Source: Flavobacterium sp.
Lineage (GTDB): Bacteria > Bacteroidota > Bacteroidia > Flavobacteriales > Flavobacteriaceae
Assembly (NCBI GenBank): GCA_029946065.1
Contig: JAQSDU010000004.1
Coordinates: 285,201-349,200, forward strand
Reading direction: 5' to 3'
DNA: 64,000 nucleotides
The translations under genes were made by a program, and so were the position numbers. The notes under the pieces are model-generated. The model was not told the origin of the DNA. It worked only from the letters and a program-made list of their open reading frames with translations, and ran no database searches. This document shows, piece after piece, positions 35,905 to 43,879 of this stretch (positions within the stretch are counted from its first letter, which is position 1; the number at the start of each line of letters is the position of its first letter).

Positions 35905-37320
35905 ATGGAAATTCCAACAAATGAAAATTTTCGTGATGCCATCGGCACAATTGACAAAGAAGGTAAACGTAAGTTTATATTTCCCAAAAAGCCATCAGGA
36001 AAATGGTACCAGTATAGGATATATGTAAGTTATCTGTTGCTGGTCATTTTGGTAGCCAACCCATTTGTAAAAATCAATGGGAACCAGTTCATGATGTTCA
36101 ATGTGTTGGAAAGGCGCTTTAATATTTTCGGGTTCCCATTTTGGCCGCAGGATTTTTACCTTTTTGTACTTGTTATGATTACCATGGTGGTTTTCGTAAT
36201 CTTGTTTACGGTAGTTTTTGGAAGAATTTTTTGTGGATGGATTTGCCCGCAGACGATATTCCTAGAAATGGTTTTCCGGCGTATTGAATTCTGGATCGAC
36301 GGTGACCGAGGTGCACAGATGCGATTGGCAAAGCAGCGTTGGGACGCAGAAAAAATCAGGAAAAGGCTCCTTAAATGGTTTGTTTATTTTGTGCTTTCCT
36401 TTGCTATAGCCAATATTTTCCTGGCTTATGTCATCGGAAGTGATTCACTTTACCGCATGATTGAAGACGGTCCAGAAAAGCAAGCGTCCAATTTTATAGC
36501 GTTACTCATTTTTACGGGTGTCTTTTATTTCATATTTACATGGTTTAGGGAGCAGGTATGTATCATTGTTTGCCCATACGGAAGATTGCAGGGCGTATTG
36601 CTCGACAACAAATCTATCAATGTTGCGTATGATTTTGTAAGGGGCGAAAAAGAAAACGGTCGTGCAAAATTCAATAAAAAAGAAGACCGTGCACTTTCCG
36701 GAAAAGGCGATTGTATTGATTGCGGGCAATGCGTGAATGTATGTCCAACAGGAATCGACATTAGGAACGGAACGCAACTAGAGTGCACGAATTGTACTGC
36801 TTGTATCGACGAATGTAACACTATCATGGCAGGTATCGGCTATCCGAAAGGCTTGATTCGCTATGCGTCTGAAGATGAAATTGAAAAAAATGAGCCTTTC
36901 CGGTTTACCGTGAGAATGAAAGGCTACACAGCAGTTTTAGCCATATTGATGGCTGTTTTAACAGGATTACTGTTTTTAAGAAATGATATCGAAGCTTCTG
37001 TTTTGCGACTTCCGGGACAATTGTACCAATATGACGGCAACAAAATCCGAAATGTCTATACCTATAAATTACTCAACAAAACGGTTCATGATTTTAAAGA
37101 TGTGCATTTTGAAATCGTATCGCACGAAGGTGAAATCATCAACGTCGGCCATGAAAAATTTACGATTAACAGCCAAGGAACAGCAATGGGAACACTTTTT
37201 ATTGAAATTAATGCTGAAAAAATACATACCGATAAAACCAAACTGGAAATCGGCGTATACAATGGCAAGGAATTATTAGAAACTACCGTTACTAATTTTC
37301 TGGGGCCTAAGACCTTTTAA
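35905..37320 (+). CDS. ccoG: Cytochrome c oxidase accessory protein CcoG (ferredoxin-type)
   Basis: A 471-residue polyferredoxin membrane protein that in other bacteria reduces copper for cbb3 assembly. Helices lie near residues 38-58, 85-110, 155-175, 195-215 and 345-365. Cysteine motifs include FCGWICPQTIF (near 110), CIIVCPYGR (near 218), and the ferredoxin pair CIDCGQCVNVCPTG (near 270) and CTNCTACIDEC (near 293). The C-terminal periplasmic Ig-like domain is about 375-471. It starts 3 nt after ccoP. Confidence 0.95.
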   Translation: MEIPTNENFRDAIGTIDKEGKRKFIFPKKPSGKWYQYRIYVSYLLLVILVANPFVKINGNQFMMFNVLERRFNIFGFPFWPQDFYLFVLVMITMVVFVILFTVVFGRIFCGWICPQTIFLEMVFRRIEFWIDGDRGAQMRLAKQRWDAEKIRKRLLKWFVYFVLSFAIANIFLAYVIGSDSLYRMIEDGPEKQASNFIALLIFTGVFYFIFTWFREQVCIIVCPYGRLQGVLLDNKSINVAYDFVRGEKENGRAKFNKKEDRALSGKGDCIDCGQCVNVCPTGIDIRNGTQLECTNCTACIDECNTIMAGIGYPKGLIRYASEDEIEKNEPFRFTVRMKGYTAVLAILMAVLTGLLFLRNDIEASVLRLPGQLYQYDGNKIRNVYTYKLLNKTVHDFKDVHFEIVSHEGEIINVGHEKFTINSQGTAMGTLFIEINAEKIHTDKTKLEIGVYNGKELLETTVTNFLGPKTF

Positions 37321-37330
37321 ATAGAATACT

Positions 37331-37780
37331 ATGAAAATCAACTGGGGAAAAGGAATCGTAATAGCGTTTGTCTTGTTTATGTCGTTTATCCTTTATTTTG
37401 TGATGAAGGTACAAACCGACTCAAAATATGATAATGAACTTGTGGTAGAAGAATATTATAAACACGACGCTCGGTACGGCGAAGAAATGACGCAGTCAAG
37501 TAACGAGCAAAATCTTCAACAGCAACCTACCATTACCAATACGCCCAAAGGCATCCAAATTACTTTCCCACCTGCATTTGATCCGAAAAAAATAACCGGA
37601 AAAGTGTCCCTTTACAGACCGTCTGCCAAAAAACTGGATTTTGAGATTCCGATCCAATTATCCGGACCATCACTGCTCGTACCTAATAGTGATTTTGCAG
37701 GCGGTCGCTGGGATATTACTTTGGCTTGGCATTATGAAGGAACAGCCTATATCAAAAAACAAACACTTTATATCAATTAG
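37331..37780 (+). CDS. ccoH: FixH/CcoH family assembly protein
   Basis: A 149-residue protein with one N-terminal membrane helix (about 9-27, IVIAFVLFMSFILYFVMKV) and a periplasmic FixH domain (ELVVEEYYKHDARYGEEM, then ITFPPAFDPKKITGKVSLYRPS and a DITLAWHYEG strand). FixH/CcoH takes part in cbb3 oxidase assembly. It lies 10 nt after ccoG and 2 nt before the SafE-family gene. Confidence 0.93.
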   Translation: MKINWGKGIVIAFVLFMSFILYFVMKVQTDSKYDNELVVEEYYKHDARYGEEMTQSSNEQNLQQQPTITNTPKGIQITFPPAFDPKKITGKVSLYRPSAKKLDFEIPIQLSGPSLLVPNSDFAGGRWDITLAWHYEGTAYIKKQTLYIN

Positions 37781-37782
37781 AT

Positions 37783-38484
37783 ATGGTAGAATATGCACTG
37801 CTATTCGGTTTGCTGAGCAGTTTGCATTGCGTAGGCATGTGTGGCCCGATTGCATTAATGTTGCCGGTTGATAGGGATAATCAAGCCAAAAAAGCAGTCC
37901 AAATATCGATTTATCATTTAGGTAGAATAAGTGCTTATACAACAACCGGACTTTTATTTGGGCTATTAGGAAGGATGTTTTATATGGCCGGTTTGCAACA
38001 ACTACTTTCAATTATAGCTGGTTTGGTGATGATATTGATTGCAATGGTTCCGGAGCGCTGGCTTTCAAAATACAATTTCTCACGTCCAATTGGGAGATTT
38101 CTGTCAAAAATACGCAGCAGATTAGGAAGGCAATTTAAAAAGAAAAGTTTACAATCGCTGTTTACAATCGGTATTCTCAATGGGTTTTTGCCGTGCGGAA
38201 TGGTTTATGCGGCGTTATTTGGAGCCTTGGCCATGAATAGTATAGCAGGGAGTATGGTTTTTATGATTTTCTTCGGACTTGGAACAGTTCCCTTGATGAG
38301 TGCAGTGGTATATCTTAATCGGATTATGACTATTGGAATGCGCCAAAAAATAAGCCACGCCGTTCCTTTAGCGTTAACAATTTTGGGAATTTTGTTTATT
38401 TTGCGCGGCATGGGTCTTGGAATTCCTTATTTGTCACCTTCAGAGATGAATCTTTTTGTGCAAGCCTCGCCGAATTGTCATTAG
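37783..38484 (+). CDS. Sulfite exporter TauE/SafE family (UreH-like) membrane protein
   Basis: A 233-residue inner-membrane protein with about six helices. Two diagnostic motifs, SLHCVGMCGPIALM (residues about 12-25) and GFLPCGMVYAALFG (near 133-146), place it in the UreH-like branch of the TauE/SafE superfamily, related to DsbD/CcdA transporters. Members encoded beside cco genes are usually linked to copper or thiol handling for oxidase maturation. As last gene of the cco cluster it probably has that role (inference). The C-terminus ends in CH, unusual but not diagnostic. Confidence 0.85.
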   Translation: MVEYALLFGLLSSLHCVGMCGPIALMLPVDRDNQAKKAVQISIYHLGRISAYTTTGLLFGLLGRMFYMAGLQQLLSIIAGLVMILIAMVPERWLSKYNFSRPIGRFLSKIRSRLGRQFKKKSLQSLFTIGILNGFLPCGMVYAALFGALAMNSIAGSMVFMIFFGLGTVPLMSAVVYLNRIMTIGMRQKISHAVPLALTILGILFILRGMGLGIPYLSPSEMNLFVQASPNCH

Positions 38485-38495
38485 GAAGTATATAT

Positions 38496-39857
38496 TTATA
38501 CGGTTAGTGAAAATATCCGCTTTTCAGGCTGATTTTTTGCCATTCTCAGGTCAAACGCCATACAAATATTGCGGATAAAAGGTTTTCCGGCATCGGTAAC
38601 GGTCAAGCGGTCAGTTTTGATGTTCACTAATCCGTCTTTTTTCATTTCACGCAATTCCTCTAAAACTTGTGGCAATTCTTCAAAATACAAATCGTTGCCC
38701 GACCAAGATGTTTGAAACCGGCACATCAGGTTCAAGATATGTTTGCGAATGATGAGGTCTTCTGGGGTTAATAAGTGCCCTTTGATAATTGGCAATTTGT
38801 TCCATTCGAGCATTTGGTAATAGTCGTCAAGATTTTTAGTGTTTTGTGCAAAACCATCCCAACTGTCGCTAATAGCCGAAACGCCCAGGCCAATCATAAT
38901 TGTACTGTCGCATGTGGAGTAGCCCATAAAATTACGGTGGAGTAGCCCTTGTTCCATAGCTTTAAAAAGAGGGTCTTCAGGCAATGCGAAATGGTCCATC
39001 CCGATTTCAAAATAGCCGTTTGTTTCAAGTAATTTTTTGCCGGTTTCATATAGGGTGCGCTTGGTAGCATCCTGAGGTAAATCTGATTCTGCAAACCCAC
39101 GCTGTCCGTTTCCTTTCAGCCATGGTACATGCGCATAACTATAAAAAGCGATAGTGTCGGGGCGCAATGATTTTGTCTTTTCGATGGTATCGATTACATC
39201 ATCAAGCGTTTGGAAAGGCAGCCCAAAAATGATGTCATGTCCTATAGAAGTAAAACCTATTTCTCTCGCAGCCAGTGTAGCTTTTGCCACATTGTGGAAA
39301 GGCTGTATGCGTTTAATGGCTTCTTGTACGCGCAGCGAATAATCTTGTACGCCAAAACTTACCCTGCGAAAGCCCAATTCAAATAATTTCTGAAGGTGTT
39401 CCCGCGTAGTATTGTTCGGATGGCCTTCAAAACTCATGTCGCAATTGATGGGTTTAATGGCATACGATAAGATGCCGTTGATTAAATCTTCGAGGTTTTT
39501 GGAAGAAAAAAATGTTGGTGTTCCGCCGCCGAGATGAATTGATGTTATTATTGGTTTTTCAGAAAGAATGTTGCAATATAGGCGCCATTCTTTGAGAAGC
39601 GCTTTAATGTATGGTGTTTCCATATTGTGGTTCTTGGTGATCCTTTTATGACAACCACAAAAAGTACACATGCTTTCGCAAAAAGGAAGATGTATATAAA
39701 GGCTGATACCTTTGTTGTCGTTTTTTATAAAAGAATTTTTGATGACCTGTTCCCAGGATTGTGCGTCAAAATCGATACAGTCCCAATACGGAACAGTAGG
39801 ATAACTAGTGTATCTAGGGCCGGGAACATTGTATTTTTGGATAAGTGAATTTTCCAT
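38496..39857 (-). CDS. hemN: Oxygen-independent coproporphyrinogen III oxidase
   Basis: A 453-residue radical SAM enzyme that makes protoporphyrinogen IX without oxygen, so heme supply continues at low oxygen. It begins MENSLIQKYNVPGPRYTSYP, a HemN signature. The radical SAM cluster is CESMCTFCGC near residue 60-69; GGGTPTFF and SFGVQDYS follow. ATG 39857 is preferred because the longer frame runs back through the TATCTTTG promoter (39873-39880) and the Crp/Fnr box (39903-39916). It is convergent to the cco cluster but carries the same box and spacing, so it belongs to the same regulon. Confidence 0.96.
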   Translation of the reverse strand: MENSLIQKYNVPGPRYTSYPTVPYWDCIDFDAQSWEQVIKNSFIKNDNKGISLYIHLPFCESMCTFCGCHKRITKNHNMETPYIKALLKEWRLYCNILSEKPIITSIHLGGGTPTFFSSKNLEDLINGILSYAIKPINCDMSFEGHPNNTTREHLQKLFELGFRRVSFGVQDYSLRVQEAIKRIQPFHNVAKATLAAREIGFTSIGHDIIFGLPFQTLDDVIDTIEKTKSLRPDTIAFYSYAHVPWLKGNGQRGFAESDLPQDATKRTLYETGKKLLETNGYFEIGMDHFALPEDPLFKAMEQGLLHRNFMGYSTCDSTIMIGLGVSAISDSWDGFAQNTKNLDDYYQMLEWNKLPIIKGHLLTPEDLIIRKHILNLMCRFQTSWSGNDLYFEELPQVLEELREMKKDGLVNIKTDRLTVTDAGKPFIRNICMAFDLRMAKNQPEKRIFSLTV

Positions 39858-39872
39858 AATGCTTATTTTATC

Positions 39873-39880
39873 CAAAGATA
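39873..39880 (-). promoter_or_regulatory. TAnnTTTG promoter element for hemN
   Basis: TATCTTTG on the minus strand, 15 bp before ATG 39857, 36.5 bp from the centre of the box at 39903-39916. Confidence 0.6.
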
Positions 39881-39902
39881 CTGAGGTGCCAAAACCGGTG
39901 AA

Positions 39903-39916
39903 ATGACAAATATCAT
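39903..39916. promoter_or_regulatory. Crp/Fnr-type box upstream of hemN
   Basis: ATGACAAATATCAT, identical over 14 bp to the core of the box at 29855-29870. Confidence 0.7.
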
Positions 39917-39951
39917 GTTTCGGGATCAAGCCTAAAAGTTGTGGGCAATAA

Positions 39952-39985
39952 AAAACCGCTCCGTTAAAAAAGCGGTTTTAAATAC
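39952..39985 (-). terminator. Terminator downstream of the propeller gene
   Basis: Perfect 9-bp stem AAAACCGCT / AGCGGTTTT with a 10-nt loop. Read leftward it is followed by T-rich sequence, which fits termination of the gene ending at 40065. Confidence 0.7.
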
Positions 39986-40064
39986 CACCGGACGTTTGGA
40001 AGTCGAACCAGTTTATGGAAGAATTGCATATAATGGATTCATTGTCCATAAGATTGCATCATCG

Positions 40065-41219
40065 TTATTTTTGACGCTCGTTAGTTTTAAAGTCAGTAAT
40101 GGTTTTTCCATCATAACGATACACGCCATCGAGAGCACCAAACCAAATATTTTCTTTATCATCTTCTAAAATTCCAAAGATCATGGGTTGATTTGTTATT
40201 ACGGTTACAGTTGGCTTTTTGTCGGTCAATGACTTTGCATCATAGCGGGAAAGTTCCCATCTGCCATCAGTCGCACTTGCTGAACTAGTCAAAATATTTC
40301 CTTTTTTATCTTCAAAGATATAGCCAACAAAATTTTGACTAAAATTGGTAAATGTTTTACCGTTATAGCGCCAAAGACCATCATAACCACCTAGCCAAAT
40401 ATTGCCTTTTTTATCTTTGATTATCGAACGAACGTTTGTAAAAGGTTTGCCGGCTGCATTGGTGATAGTGGCAAACGTCTTTCCGTCATAAACGGTGGCA
40501 TAGCCCCTTGTGCCAAACCAAAATTTTCCGGTGTTGTCTTCCACGATAGCATTAACATCGTTATGCATCCAACTAACTTCAGGAATTGGCTTTTGGTAAG
40601 CTGAAACATGAACAGAATCACCCACGGTACTTACAGGAGTAGGTCCAATGTAGACAGAATCAACCTCAGTACGAACAGCATGAGGCCCAGTATAAACAGA
40701 ATCAGTCTGAATAACTGGAGGGGCTTCGCTCATTTTTAAATTCCGAAAAGATTTTCCATCATAACGACTTGCTCCGTCTCCAGTACCGAACCAGATATTT
40801 CCGACTTTATCTTCATAAATACTCCCAATCCCGTCACTCGCAAGCCCATCCTTGGTGGTGAAATTTTGAAAAGATTTCCCATCATAATAGTAAACACCTG
40901 AGCCAATACTAGCGAACCAAAAATTTCCTCTTCTATCCTCTAAAACAGAAAAAAAGCGGGCCGAACTCACTTTACTGGTGATATTAGTAAAAGATTTTCC
41001 ATCATATTTAAAAACACCTTCCCATGAAGTAATCCAAATATTGCCTTTTCTATCTTGTTTGATGGTACGAACGATGCCGTTGGGCCCTTGAGAAGTGGAT
41101 ATGTCTTTGATTTTAACGGTATCCTGAGCGCCATTTTTTTGTTGGGCCTGTACGGCAAAATTGACTATTCCTGCCAGCATGATCATCAGGCTGTACAAAA
41201 CATTTTTTTTATTTTTCAT
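40065..41219 (-). CDS. Secreted ligand-binding-sensor-like beta-propeller (Reg_prop repeats)
   Basis: A 384-residue exported protein (signal peptide 1-25, ending VQAQ). Seven repeats of about 40 residues follow, each with a DxxGNIWFG turn and an RYDGKTFTNF strand, the two-component-regulator propeller repeat; seven repeats would close one propeller. Between repeats 3 and 4 is a loop containing three DSVYxGP-like units (near residues 165-195). In Bacteroidota such propellers normally form the periplasmic half of hybrid two-component sensors; here there is no membrane helix, kinase or regulator domain. It is divergent, across about 100 bp, from a membrane-anchored winged-helix regulator that may be its partner. 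Confidence 0.88.
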   Translation of the reverse strand: MKNKKNVLYSLMIMLAGIVNFAVQAQQKNGAQDTVKIKDISTSQGPNGIVRTIKQDRKGNIWITSWEGVFKYDGKSFTNITSKVSSARFFSVLEDRRGNFWFASIGSGVYYYDGKSFQNFTTKDGLASDGIGSIYEDKVGNIWFGTGDGASRYDGKSFRNLKMSEAPPVIQTDSVYTGPHAVRTEVDSVYIGPTPVSTVGDSVHVSAYQKPIPEVSWMHNDVNAIVEDNTGKFWFGTRGYATVYDGKTFATITNAAGKPFTNVRSIIKDKKGNIWLGGYDGLWRYNGKTFTNFSQNFVGYIFEDKKGNILTSSASATDGRWELSRYDAKSLTDKKPTVTVITNQPMIFGILEDDKENIWFGALDGVYRYDGKTITDFKTNERQK

Positions 41220-41279
41220 ATTATATATCTAATTGTTTCAGCGAAATTATTTGATATTTTTCGGTTGTAGGGATTTGGA

Positions 41280-41313
41280 TTGTAAATAAAAATGTAAACT
41301 TTGTAAATAAAAA
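41280..41313 (+). repeat. Direct repeat upstream of the membrane winged-helix regulator
   Basis: TTGTAAATAAAAA occurs at 41280-41292 and again at 41301-41313, exactly 21 bp (two helical turns) apart, and a degenerate copy (TGTAAACT) lies between. The second copy ends 10 bp before the ATG. OmpR-type winged-helix proteins often bind direct repeats, so autoregulation is possible. Confidence 0.5.
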
Positions 41314-41322
41314 CTTGATAGT

Positions 41323-42213
41323 ATGCATCTTAGTCGAAATTTCTTCACTGGAAAACGCAAATACCTGTTCGGATTGATGTTAATCTCATTTGTCGCTTTG
41401 ATCTGCTTGGCTTTCAGTTGGGAAGACGGTAACGGTTTTGATAGCGATAGAAGAGAAGTTATCCTCCGCAGAATCGGACATGAATTACTGTTGCAGTCGG
41501 GCGACAGTACATCAAGGGTGCTCCCTATAAAAAAGATTGCGGAAAATGAATATCAGATCGCTTTTGAGGATAATCTTACTTTTCGGCCAGACTCCTTAGT
41601 GAATACTACCCGTCGTTGGTTAGACAAAGACGCGTTCACGAGCGATTATATTGTTAAGGTTTTAAATTGTGGCAACTCCAGAGTAGCCTATGGATATGTA
41701 GTATCCAAAAATAGAAAAGACGATATTATAGCTTGTATAGGAAGAAGACAACCTAAAGCATGTTACATGGTGAATGTTACATTCAAACCAACAGGAATAG
41801 ATACTGCAAAGAATGTATACCTTATGGGTAGTCTATCGTTTTTAGCAGTTATTGGGTTTGTTTTTTTGAGGTCTGGTAAGCCACAAAGCGCTTTACCCGA
41901 TGGTCGATACAATAATATGATCGCTTTGGGCTTGGGGTTGTTCGATGCGCAGCATCGGAAGCTCATCATAAACGGAACGACAATAGACTTGACCGGAACG
42001 GAATCGCGTTTAATGCTCATTTTTGCGCTGTCTCCTAACGTCACGATAGATAGAAGCCGCCTACAAAAAGAGATATGGGAAGATGAAGGTGTTGTTGTGG
42101 GGCGCAGTCTGGATATGTTCATATCTAAACTTCGAAAAAAACTGGAATTTGACCCTAATATAAAAATTGTAGTTGTACGCGGAAAAGGGTATAAGCTTCA
42201 AATTGGCGCTTAA
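41323..42213 (+). CDS. Membrane-anchored winged-helix transcriptional regulator
   Basis: A 296-residue protein with two membrane helices and a C-terminal DNA-binding domain. Helix 1 is residues about 13-31 (KYLFGLMLISFVALICLAF), the predicted periplasmic domain about 33-164, helix 2 about 166-184 (YLMGSLSFLAVIGFVFL). The OmpR/PhoB-type winged helix (about 205-296) has LTGTESRLMLIFALSP, VGRSLDMFISKLRKKLEFD and VVVRGKGYKL. There is no receiver domain, so it is a one-component signal transducer that reads the periplasm directly, like ToxR or CadC but with an extra N-terminal helix. The divergent propeller gene is the best candidate for its input. Targets are unknown. Confidence 0.88.
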   Translation: MHLSRNFFTGKRKYLFGLMLISFVALICLAFSWEDGNGFDSDRREVILRRIGHELLLQSGDSTSRVLPIKKIAENEYQIAFEDNLTFRPDSLVNTTRRWLDKDAFTSDYIVKVLNCGNSRVAYGYVVSKNRKDDIIACIGRRQPKACYMVNVTFKPTGIDTAKNVYLMGSLSFLAVIGFVFLRSGKPQSALPDGRYNNMIALGLGLFDAQHRKLIINGTTIDLTGTESRLMLIFALSPNVTIDRSRLQKEIWEDEGVVVGRSLDMFISKLRKKLEFDPNIKIVVVRGKGYKLQIGA

Positions 42214-42284
42214 GAAACATCTCTCGCCTCGAAATTGATTATGAATCCTCAAGACAAACTGCAATACGTTCAAAACATAAAAAA

Positions 42285-42314
42285 AACCTCTTCCGTTTAA
42301 GAAGATGTTTTAAG
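42285..42314 (-). terminator. Distal terminator hairpin after the tRNA-Leu repeat array
   Basis: Read leftward: an AACATCTTC / GAAGAGGTT stem with one mismatch, then a T-run. It is a diverged relative of the hairpin in each 76-bp repeat and lies directly after the last TACCCGGAGCC copy. Confidence 0.55.
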
Positions 42315-42466
42315 TACCCGGAGCCATCAAACAAAAAAAGTTTGACTCGCTCCTGAAAGAAAAAGCCCCTTCACATGAAGAGGCTTTCTGTACCTGGAGC
42401 CATCAAACAAAAAAAGTTTGACTCGCTCCTAAAAGAAAAAGCCCCTTCACATGAAGAGGCTTTCTG
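42315..42466 (-). repeat. Two 76-bp tandem repeats copying the 3' end of tRNA-Leu plus a terminator
   Basis: Units are 42315-42390 and 42391-42466, identical at 74 of 76 positions. Each begins (plus strand) with the 11 bp TACCCGGAGCC (TACCTGGAGCC in unit 2), which is also the 3' end of the adjacent tRNA-Leu at 42467-42477. Each contains a TCAAAC/GTTTGA hairpin with an A7/T7 loop and an AAGCCCCTTC/GAAGAGGCTT terminator hairpin. The array thus looks like repeated tRNA 3' termini, each followed by its own terminator. Confidence 0.9.
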
Positions 42467-42546
42467 TACCCGGAGCCGGAGTCGAACCGGCACGGTTTCC
42501 CACAGGTGTTTGAGACCAGCGCGTCTACCAATTCCGCCATCCGGGC
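42467..42546 (-). tRNA. tRNA-Leu (anticodon CAA)
   Basis: An 80-nt class II tRNA on the minus strand. The acceptor stem GCCCGGA pairs with TCCGGGT (first pair G-T), discriminator A; CCA is not encoded. The D-arm reads TGGCGGAATTGGTAGACGCG, the anticodon loop CTCAAAC (anticodon CAA, T33 before it), and the T-arm is GCCGG-TTCGACT-CCGGC. The short variable arm and the D-arm are Leu-like. A TACATTTG promoter element lies about 190 bp upstream at 42737-42744, leaving an unexplained leader. Confidence 0.95.
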
Positions 42547-42881
42547 AGAAGGTGCCTTTTTTAGATGATAATTATTTTAAAAAAAAATAATGGTAATATT
42601 ATCATCCGGGCAAAACCTTTGAAATGAAATTATAATAATAAAAACATCATCAGGGCTTGAGAGACGAAGAATGACAACAGCCATTCAACACATTGACAAA
42701 CTACACTTACAACAGTGCCGTTTGTTTAACACGGTGCAAATGTAAAAAATATTCTTTCAAATTCTAAAAAAATACTGGAAATTTTCCTTTCCTACTCCGA
42801 TTTAATTCCTAAATTTGCACCTCGTTAACGCGACACACAACTAACTAACTACATCCGAGGCGTTTATATATTGAGGCTAAG
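42547..42881. other. Intergenic region between tRNA-Leu and prs
   Basis: It holds divergent promoter elements, TACATTTG (minus, 42737-42744) for the tRNA and TAAATTTG (plus, 42810-42817) for prs. The roughly 185-bp tRNA leader (42547-42736) shows no second tRNA or recognisable RNA. The prs leader has an AACT-type triplet repeat (42839-42850) and a CCTCG/CGAGG pair (42820-42824 with 42856-42860). Confidence 0.5.
42810..42817 (+). promoter_or_regulatory. TAnnTTTG promoter element for prs
   Basis: TAAATTTG, 121 bp before the prs ATG; it implies a leader of about 115 nt. Confidence 0.55.
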
Positions 42882-42941
42882 ATGAATATCAAAGCCGAAT
42901 TGTATGGAGCGCAACGGAATAAAAACAACACAATACAATGA
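42882..42941 (+). CDS. Possible 19-codon leader ORF overlapping the prs start
   Basis: ATG 42882 opens a 19-residue frame beginning MNIKAELYGAQ and ending in a TGA that overlaps the prs ATG as ATGA. It would be inside the prs leader and could couple or tune translation of prs. There is no homology to support it, and a chance ORF of this length is easy to obtain. Confidence 0.25.
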   Translation: MNIKAELYGAQRNKNNTIQ

Positions 42942-43879
42942 CACATCAAGAACCGGAAGCAAAAATATTTGCTTGTTCCCAAAGTGTATATCTAGCAGAA
43001 CAGATTGCTGAAAAGTATGGCGTTCCACTAGGTAAAGTTACGTTCTCTAAATATAGTGATGGTGAATTCCAGCCTTCTTACGAAGAATCTATAAGAGGTT
43101 TGCGTGTTTTTATCGTTTGCTCTACATTCCCCTCAGCCGACAACCTGATGGAATTATTGCTGATGATCGACGCTGCCAAAAGAGCTTCCGCAAGACACGT
43201 CACCGCCGTAATCCCGTATTTCGGGTGGGCAAGACAGGACAGGAAAGACAAGCCAAGGGTTCCGATTGGAGCAAAACTTGTTGCGAATTTATTGCAAGCC
43301 GCAGGAGCAACCCGCGTGATGACAATGGATTTGCATGCTGATCAGATTCAGGGATTTTTCGAAAAACCGGTAGACCACTTGTTCGCTTCGACAATTTTCT
43401 TGCCTTATGTAAGAAGCTTGAATTTAGACAACCTGACCATTGCATCTCCGGATATGGGCGGTTCCAAAAGGGCCTATGCCTATTCTAAATTCTTAGAATC
43501 CGATGTGGTGATTTGTTACAAACAAAGAAAAGTAGCCAACGTCATCGATACAATGGAGCTGATTGGAGAAGTAAAAGGCAGAAATGTAATTCTAGTAGAC
43601 GACATGATCGATACCGGAGGCACATTGGCGAAAGCCGCCGATTTGATGATTGAAAAAGGCGCATTGAGCGTAAGAGCGATTTGCACACACCCGATTTTGT
43701 CCGGTGAAGCCTATGAAAAAATAGAAAATTCGCAATTGAGCGAACTGATTGTTACCGATTCGATTCCGTTGAAGAAACAATCACCGAAAATAAAAGTGGT
43801 TAGTTGTGCCCCGCTTTTTGCAGAAGTAATGCAAATGGTACAAAACAACAATTCCATCAGTGGGAAGTTTCTGATGTAA
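42938..43879 (+). CDS. prs: Ribose-phosphate pyrophosphokinase
   Basis: Prs makes PRPP from ribose-5-phosphate and ATP for nucleotide, histidine and tryptophan synthesis. It has 313 residues, the normal size. Motifs: FSKYSDGEFQPSYEESIRG near residue 35, FGWARQDRKDKPR near 97, the metal site TMDLHADQIQGFF near 129-141 and the PRPP loop VDDMIDTGGTLAKAA near 222. It is followed 110 bp later by rplY; promoter element at 42810-42817. Confidence 0.98.
   Translation: MTHQEPEAKIFACSQSVYLAEQIAEKYGVPLGKVTFSKYSDGEFQPSYEESIRGLRVFIVCSTFPSADNLMELLLMIDAAKRASARHVTAVIPYFGWARQDRKDKPRVPIGAKLVANLLQAAGATRVMTMDLHADQIQGFFEKPVDHLFASTIFLPYVRSLNLDNLTIASPDMGGSKRAYAYSKFLESDVVICYKQRKVANVIDTMELIGEVKGRNVILVDDMIDTGGTLAKAADLMIEKGALSVRAICTHPILSGEAYEKIENSQLSELIVTDSIPLKKQSPKIKVVSCAPLFAEVMQMVQNNNSISGKFLM

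Noticed and set aside
39858..39929. Longer hemN frame
   Set aside because: It contains the promoter element and Crp/Fnr box; family alignment begins at MENSLIQKY.
42315..42466. Reading the 76-bp repeats as complete degraded tRNA genes
   Set aside because: Only the last 11 bp match the tRNA; no anticodon or D-arm remains.
42375..42590. Open frame of 71 codons across the tRNA-Leu and its repeats
   Set aside because: It runs antisense through the tRNA and the 76-bp repeats and has no protein-like composition.
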